A stretch of DNA of 23,372 bases from SVMC01 sp045601345 (GTDB taxonomy: Bacteria; Bacillota; Clostridia; Oscillospirales; Oscillospiraceae): assembly GCA_045601345.1 (NCBI GenBank), contig JAZRZL010000028.1, positions 1-23,372 of the forward strand, in the 5' to 3' direction. A program made the position numbers and the translations under genes. The notes below the pieces were generated by a model. The model made no database searches, had not been told where the DNA came from, and saw nothing but the letters and a program-made list of their open reading frames with translations. Positions 21,339 to 23,372 of the stretch are shown here, piece by piece; within the stretch, counting starts at the first letter, position 1, and the number at the start of each line of letters is the position of its first letter.

Positions 21339-21937
21339 TTCTGATAGATTTCAATTGCCTTGTCCACACGGCTTGAAAGAAGCTTTGTCATACGTTCGCT
21401 GTCTGCCAATCCGCATCCATGAATGATGATATAATCATATTTCATTACATAGGGTAATAACTGGATAAAAACAGAGTACAAGACAAAATTCAAAACCAGA
21501 CAGCTAAAATAAAAAACTGTCATGGCCAACCACAGCATGAACGTATGGACGGTTCCAAATTTCTCATAATCTACAACACCGAACACGTAGATAACCGTTG
21601 CAATTTCACCGATCGCGATACCGATGCCCAATATCAGCGACAACAGATGGGGAATTGAGAATGATTCCTTTTTGATCACCTGCAATCCATTGATCATCAA
21701 TATTAAAGGAACAATAAAAATAGCAATCATCACCAGCAGGAAACACACCAACATGGCATATCCTGTGTTGGTTCCGAACAAAGTGCTTACAAAAAATAAG
21801 GTACAGAAGCACGCAGTCATCAAAAGAATACTATTAAAATAACGCTGCGGCTTCCATAGTGTAAATACAATCACCAACGCCCAAGGCCAAAACAAAATCG
21901 GCCACAGCGTTCGCACATTATCAACAATTGCTTCCAT
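21317..21937 (-). pseudogene. YdcF/DUF218 protein, N-terminal membrane half
   Basis: GGAGG lies 4 nt before ATG 21937. The 206-codon frame starts with four to five transmembrane segments (about 8-25, 34-50, 59-82, 93-118, 128-160). It then reads YDYIIIHGCGLADSERM, the N-terminal strand and loop of a DUF218 domain. It stops at TGA three codons after the homopolymer AAAAAAAC (21333-21326). A fused reading would give about 340 residues, normal for multi-pass YdcF proteins. Upstream is the DUF5662 gene, 30 bp away and in the same orientation. No catalytic residues of the family are well defined. Confidence 0.75.
21326..21332 (-). promoter_or_regulatory. Candidate -1 slippery heptamer A_AAA_AAC
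   Basis: In the upstream frame the codons are GAA AAA AAC, so the heptamer sits exactly in X_XXY_YYZ phase. A -1 slip continues as CCG ATG CTG into the DUF218 frame. The zero-frame TGA is the third codon after the site. No clear stimulatory structure or upstream anti-Shine-Dalgarno element was established. Confidence 0.4.
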
Positions 21938-21967
21938 AGCGCCTCCTAATCATACCGCCCTTCTGTA

Positions 21968-22507
21968 TTATGCGAAGGGCTTTCCGCGAAGAACCTGTGT
22001 TTTAATAAATCGGAACGTTTCTGCTTCTCCCTTCTGGGCAAGCATTTCCAGAAGATAGCGGAGCTGGCGGTAGGTTTGGGGATGCAGGAGGGCTGTTTCC
22101 TTAGCGGTCAAAAAATATTGGAGTGCGTCATCATCCCGGTAAGCACTGCCGTGATAGGTCTTGCAGGCCGCAATGCGATCCGCCACCATTTCCGCCAGAT
22201 ACCGCCGGGGCATGGGCATGGACACATATTGACACGCTTGTGCATCCCAATCTGTCCAATATTCGAAGTGGTGACGATTTCGACCCTTGTGGTGCATCCA
22301 AGCTACAGAATAGCCTTGTTCCTCTCGCTCAATTGCGTTGGGGCTGCGCGTACCAACATAGTATTTTTTTCCTACCCGAAATTCATCCGGCGCATATTTG
22401 GAAAGATCATGGGTCAGACCCTGCCAATATAAGCCCATCTGAAAGCAATGCTTCATCACAAGATACCGATGCCGGTTAATGGTATGCAAATGTTTCCATC
22501 CATTCAT
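21968..22507 (-). CDS. DUF5662 family protein
   Basis: The start is ATG 22507; AAGGAG ends about 10 nt upstream. ATG 22531, eight codons earlier, contains that ribosome site and is unlikely. The 179-residue soluble protein has HDLSKYAPDEF near 33-43 and YSVAWMHHKGRNRHHFEYW in the next 30 residues, the two His-rich blocks that mark this family. It then has LAEMVADRIAACKTY near 105-119. The His/Asp layout resembles a metal site, reminiscent of HD-type proteins, but no activity is known. It lies 30 bp upstream of the split YdcF gene on the same strand, so an operon is possible. Confidence 0.78.
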   Translation of the reverse strand: MNGWKHLHTINRHRYLVMKHCFQMGLYWQGLTHDLSKYAPDEFRVGKKYYVGTRSPNAIEREEQGYSVAWMHHKGRNRHHFEYWTDWDAQACQYVSMPMPRRYLAEMVADRIAACKTYHGSAYRDDDALQYFLTAKETALLHPQTYRQLRYLLEMLAQKGEAETFRFIKTQVLRGKPFA

Positions 22508-22620
22508 GGCGCATCCGCTCCTTTTTTTCATTATACTCCAAAGAGGAGAAAAGGTAAATAGTTTTTCTGGTTACGAAGATACGAAGACAGGGAACCGTCC
22601 GAAACCACTGAAAAAGTAGG
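22508..22620. other. Short gene-free stretch
   Basis: Contains the DUF5662 ribosome site. AAAGAGGAGAAAAGG near 22541-22555 resembles a ribosome site but no frame follows. A fragment with GACAGGGAACCGTCC near 22586-22600 may be an end of a repeat; nothing else was seen. Confidence 0.3.
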
Positions 22621-22696
22621 GGAATTATGCGACTGCTGCGATTTTCCTGCAAAATAGTGCGAAAATAGCAGTCATATCTATCCGTAATTCCGTTTT
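22621..22696 (+). terminator. Three-tier nested hairpin with a T-run
   Basis: Nested perfect arms: GGAATTA (22621-22627) with TAATTCC (22685-22691), GACTGCT (22631-22637) with AGCAGTC (22667-22673), and ATTTTC (22641-22646) with GAAAAT (22661-22666). GTTTTTG follows. It could be a terminator or the end of a mobile element, or a structured RNA. Nothing coding lies upstream on the plus strand to terminate. Confidence 0.45.
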
Positions 22697-22711
22697 TGGG
22701 GCAGACGAATC

Positions 22712-22735
22712 CCGCCTGTCCTTATTAACAGGCGG
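22712..22735. repeat. 8-bp perfect hairpin at the transposase-like remnant stop
   Basis: CCGCCTGT (22712-22719) pairs with ACAGGCGG (22728-22735), loop 8 nt. It overlaps the stop of the minus-strand remnant. No U-tract follows. Confidence 0.5.
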
Positions 22736-22871
22736 TGTGGAAAACTTTAATGAGTGCTGCGATACGTTTGAGATTCACTGCGATTGCGGTCAGCTTTGCT
22801 TTATCTGATGGGGGCAGTGCTGGAAGAACAGAGTGCTGTGATGTAAAACGGAAAGGCTGTTTACAGCAGAA
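22725..22871 (-). pseudogene. Transposase C-terminal remnant (IS1182-like)
   Basis: A 48-residue open stretch, with an in-frame stop just upstream at 22874-22872, contains CCKQPFRFTS, LPPSDKAKLTAIAVNLKRIA and a natural stop. The KAKxTAxAxNLKRI pattern is characteristic of the C-terminus of IS1182-type transposases. No start or catalytic part remains. Family assignment is tentative and the fragment cannot be functional. Confidence 0.4.
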
Positions 22872-23186
22872 CTACATACGATACGCTGTTGAAATCCGAA
22901 ATACCGGCAAAGCTGGTGCTGATCGCGCAGGAACAACAGCAGCTTCTGGGGATCTGAGAACAGCTATTGAAATGTGGAAAGCCCTACTAACTGCATTCGA
23001 AAATAGAAGCCTTTGCCCGGGTTTTCCACATTTCAACAGCTCTACTGCTTATGGCCGCGCTGCCCTCTCTCCCTGGGAAGAGTGAAAAAAATATTCATGA
23101 CCTACAGATTTTGCCGAGAATACAGCAATATCACTTTCAGCATGATTGAATCCCCTGAGGGAATTTACACACAATTTAGGACTTGA
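22872..23186. other. Region without a supported gene
   Basis: A plus-strand frame at 22735-23085 has no ribosome site, crosses the opposing remnant and the inverted repeat and has no family resemblance. One 33-codon frame in this stretch, starting near 22860, reads TLLKSEIPAKLVLIAQEQQQLLGI and may be decayed coding sequence, but it is too short to assign. Confidence 0.4.
22962..23041. repeat. 23-bp imperfect inverted repeat around 34 nt
   Basis: Arms are 22962-22984 and 23019-23041. The core TTGAAATGTGGAAA is perfect on both sides (22967-22980 and 23023-23036), with two further flanking changes that still allow G-U pairing. The loop contains no gene. The shape fits a MITE, an IS end pair or a large hairpin transcript. 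Confidence 0.55.
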
Positions 23187-23372
23187 GTCGATAAAGCCAA
23201 AAAGCCAATCCACATGGTCAGTGCATGGGCGAACAGTCAGCAGATGGTGTTGGGACAACTGGCCACTGACGAAAAATCCAACGAAATAACGGCAGTTCCG
23301 GAGCTTATAGATATGCTGGACATATCAGGTTGCATAGTGACTACAGACGCGATGAGCTGCCAAAAGGACATT
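23187..23372 (+). pseudogene. ISAs1-family transposase, central fragment, cut by the window edge
   Basis: Open from 23187 (an in-frame TGA is at 23184-23186) to the edge, 62 codons. It reads KKPIHMVSAWANSQQMVLGQ, then DEKSNEITAVPELIDMLDIS and TDAMSCQKDI, a near-exact ISAs1 (H-repeat) core. The usual DGKxxRG block expected just upstream is absent and replaced by other sequence, so the 5' part is lost. Whether the 3' part continues is outside the window. Confidence 0.85.

Noticed and set aside
22735..23085. 116-codon plus-strand frame
   Set aside because: It crosses a minus-strand remnant and an inverted repeat, lacks a ribosome site and resembles no family.
1..23372. CRISPR array or defence system
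   Set aside because: No regularly spaced repeats were found, and no nuclease, methylase, toxin or antitoxin gene was recognised on either strand.

Overview
The window looks like chromosomal DNA of an endospore-forming Clostridia bacterium, most likely an intestinal Oscillospiraceae/Ruminococcaceae relative (inference). The reasons are the sporulation pair yabP-yabQ in the conserved order yabP-yabQ-divIC-yabR, strong GGAGG ribosome sites, sigma-A promoters of TTGACA-N17-TATAAT type, a HrcA/CIRCE operator, a short FeoB with a small FeoA, and a secreted xylan-debranching enzyme. No ribosomal RNA or CRISPR array is present.

Layout. Positions 1-1539 hold the N-terminal 513 codons of a secreted GH115 alpha-glucuronidase (minus strand, cut by the left edge). 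It diverges from a metallo-beta-lactamase-fold hydrolase (1706-2347). A P-loop ATPase (2369-3400, minus) diverges from a feoA-feoB iron-uptake pair (3523-5540). Next are an hsp20 gene (5591-6025, minus) with a perfect CIRCE operator, and ruvX (6203-6616, minus). A strong promoter at 6826-6854 drives a three-gene plus-strand unit: a topoisomerase IV-like ParE, its ParC partner, and a lipoprotein with a degenerate transglutaminase-like domain (6918-12448).

Positions 12854-16102 are all minus strand: a DUF2461 protein, a FabG-like SDR, an S1-domain protein (YabR-like), DivIC/FtsB, YabQ, YabP and a 50-residue membrane protein. YabP is preceded by a sequence resembling a mother-cell sigma-E promoter. 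A sigma-A-like promoter inside yabQ could serve divIC and yabR in vegetative cells. YabQ runs out of frame 215 nt into divIC. A 160-bp MITE-like element (16229-16388) and two divergent tRNA-Gly genes (GCC and CCC anticodons), each with its own promoter and terminator, follow.

Positions 17191-18688 are a graveyard of mobile DNA. A headless large serine recombinase is fused in frame to a probable phage tape-measure fragment, which abuts the tail of an IS3-family transposase. The IS ends 7 bp from the stop of a complete topoisomerase III gene (topB, 18695-20875). Upstream of topB is a YdcF/DUF218 membrane protein split by a frameshift at a canonical A_AAA_AAC slippery heptamer, then a DUF5662 protein. 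The right end (22530-23372) has no intact gene. It holds a nested hairpin, a probable transposase C-terminus, a long imperfect inverted repeat and the middle of an ISAs1-type transposase that leaves the window.

Most of the window is housekeeping, stress and sporulation DNA. The points most worth a second look are the slippery-site split of the YdcF gene, the yabQ/divIC overlap with its two-promoter logic, the three-way mobile-element chimera, the MITE, the divergent topoisomerase IV with its pseudoenzyme-like lipoprotein, and several unexplained hairpins.
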